Assembly: GCA_043807765.1 (NCBI GenBank)
Contig: JAZDFQ010000059.1
Location: 62,001 to 126,000 of the forward strand
Reading direction: 5' to 3'
DNA: 64,000 bases
Origin: Stygiobacter sp043807765
GTDB lineage: Bacteria; Bacteroidota; Ignavibacteria; Ignavibacteriales; Melioribacteraceae
Shown here: piece by piece, positions 63,100 to 64,000 of the stretch
Position numbering within the stretch: the first letter of the stretch is position 1
Layout of the letters: every line of letters starts with the position of its first letter
Made by a program: the position numbers and the translations under genes
Notes under the pieces: model-generated
What the model was told of the DNA's origin: nothing
The model's input: only the letters and a program-made list of their open reading frames with translations
Databases searched by the model: none

Positions 63100-64000
63100 A
63101 TGAGCAACCTCTTTCTAAAATTTAACAGCATTACTTTCGGTTACGAAAACTCCGTTAACGATATATTTTGCAATGCTTCTTTCCAGCTTACAAACGGCTG
63201 GACCGGTTTAATTGGCGCAAATGGATTCGGCAAGACAACTCTTCTTAAACTAGCATGCGGATTAATCAAATGTAGCAAGGGTTCAATTGAATCTCCGCGC
63301 AACGTTTACTATAACGAACAGCGAACCGACAATCCTCCGGATAATTTTGAAGAATTACTGCAAAGTTTCGACAGGCGTTCTCTCCATTTAATTAACGAGC
63401 TAAACATTAAGCCCGAATGGCTTACCCGCTGGGAAACTCTTTCTCATGGAGAAAGAAAGCGCGTACAAATTGCTTGTGCGCTTGCAAGCAATCCGGAATT
63501 GCTGGCTATCGATGAACCGACTAATCATCTCGATGCAAGCGCTAAGGAGATGATCTACAATTCCTTACAATCCTTCAACGGAATCGGATTGATTGTTAGT
63601 CACGATAGGGACTTGCTGGAAAATCTGTGCGGTCAATTTCTTTTTGCTGATCCGTTACATGTAGAACTTCGTCGTGGGAAACTGACTGAAGTTCTCTTAC
63701 AAAGAAGATTAGAAAATGAGTCGGCAATAAAACGGCTGGAATTAAAAAAGTGGGAAATCGTTATGCTCGAGAAAGAATACCAAAGAAGAAGGGAGATAGT
63801 TGATAAAAGCAAAAATAAAATGTCTAAAAAGAATATTGATAAAAACGACCGAGATGCTAAAGGAAAAGTAGATTTAGCCAGATTAACCGGTAAAGATGCG
63901 GTTGGAGGCAGATTAAAAACTATAATGCAATCCCGGGTTGAAAATGCAAAGACCGAGTTACAGAATATTGAAGTAAAGCGTGAATATAAAACCGGCGTTA
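63100..64000 (+). CDS. ABC-F ATPase, 3' end outside the window
   Basis: The first 300 codons of an ABC-F protein, soluble twin-ABC ATPases that bind the ribosome E site and act in translation or antibiotic resistance. Visible in the first ABC domain: Walker A GANGFGKT (39-46), signature LSHGERKRVQIA, Walker B LLAIDEPTNHLD and H-loop IVSHDRD. A basic, helical linker (about 190-300; ending the visible part) follows, as expected for the arm/P-site interaction motif region. The ATG follows AAAGGAAAA. Whether it is an Uup/Ett-like housekeeping or a resistance member cannot be told from the first half. Confidence 0.9.
   Translation, partial: MSNLFLKFNSITFGYENSVNDIFCNASFQLTNGWTGLIGANGFGKTTLLKLACGLIKCSKGSIESPRNVYYNEQRTDNPPDNFEELLQSFDRRSLHLINELNIKPEWLTRWETLSHGERKRVQIACALASNPELLAIDEPTNHLDASAKEMIYNSLQSFNGIGLIVSHDRDLLENLCGQFLFADPLHVELRRGKLTEVLLQRRLENESAIKRLELKKWEIVMLEKEYQRRREIVDKSKNKMSKKNIDKNDRDAKGKVDLARLTGKDAVGGRLKTIMQSRVENAKTELQNIEVKREYKTGV

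Overview
The window is a low-GC bacterial chromosome segment, most likely from an Ignavibacteria-type member of the Bacteroidota/Chlorobi group. The main evidence is four secreted proteins whose C-termini carry a type IX secretion sorting tail with a YPNPFNPET core, together with AGGAG-type ribosome binding sites, several TTG/GTG starts and many small intergenic palindromes. No rRNA, tRNA or CRISPR array is visible. Both window edges cut a gene: sufE on the left and an ABC-F ATPase on the right.

Layout. 0-5.7 kb: sufE end, then a signalling block (GAF/PAS NarX-type kinase, NarL-type regulator, stand-alone receiver, second PAS kinase). 5.8-10.3 kb: a KimA/KUP-like potassium permease divergent from a KdpD/KdpE-like pair, with a tandem TTTATA operator candidate between them. 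10.3-17.6 kb: a four-gene operon of PrkA, YeaH (VWA), SpoVR and a second PrkA-like ATPase. 17.9-23.6 kb: CDF metal exporter, dGTPase, and an NtrB/NtrC-like pair followed by a small exported protein with a sigma54-like promoter and a branched 3' RNA fold. 23.7-31.4 kb: ispH, DUF2911, phosphodiester glycosidase, two type IX cargo proteins and a DUF318-type permease. 31.4-32.3 kb: a decayed IS256 transposase carrying an inserted palindromic repeat. 32.3-37.7 kb: three beta-propeller type IX cargo proteins, a lipoprotein and a degenerate receiver. 37.9-42.5 kb: a GAF-AAA sigma54 activator divergent from glnK, an outer-membrane protein and amtB. 42.6-55 kb: an NhaD-type antiporter, a very large transmembrane Ser/Thr kinase with a propeller/FG-GAP/ASPIC ectodomain, an ACC-deaminase-like enzyme, signal peptidase I, and an operon of truA, eamA, amidohydrolase and polysaccharide deacetylase. 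55-64 kb: a broken RhuM gene, YdeI-like protein, GH43-like exported enzyme, YegS-like kinase coupled to a GNAT/PIG-L fusion, SRPBCC protein, ADP-forming acyl-CoA synthetase and an ABC-F ATPase behind a structured leader.

Themes. Much of the window is sensing and control: four histidine kinases, five receiver proteins (one degenerate), two sigma54 activators, two PrkA-like proteins and one receptor-like Ser/Thr kinase, alongside nitrogen (glnK-amtB) and potassium (KimA-KdpDE) modules. The accessory signal lies in small repeats: heptamer-array palindromes in several intergenic gaps, one apparently inserted in a dead transposase; a 102-bp MITE-like element; and short palindromes inserted in frame at one site of the sorting tails. 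The most interesting candidates are the receptor kinase architecture, the in-frame palindromes, the ABC-F leader and the KdpE-like operator. All functional statements are from reading the sequence and general family knowledge; no search was run.
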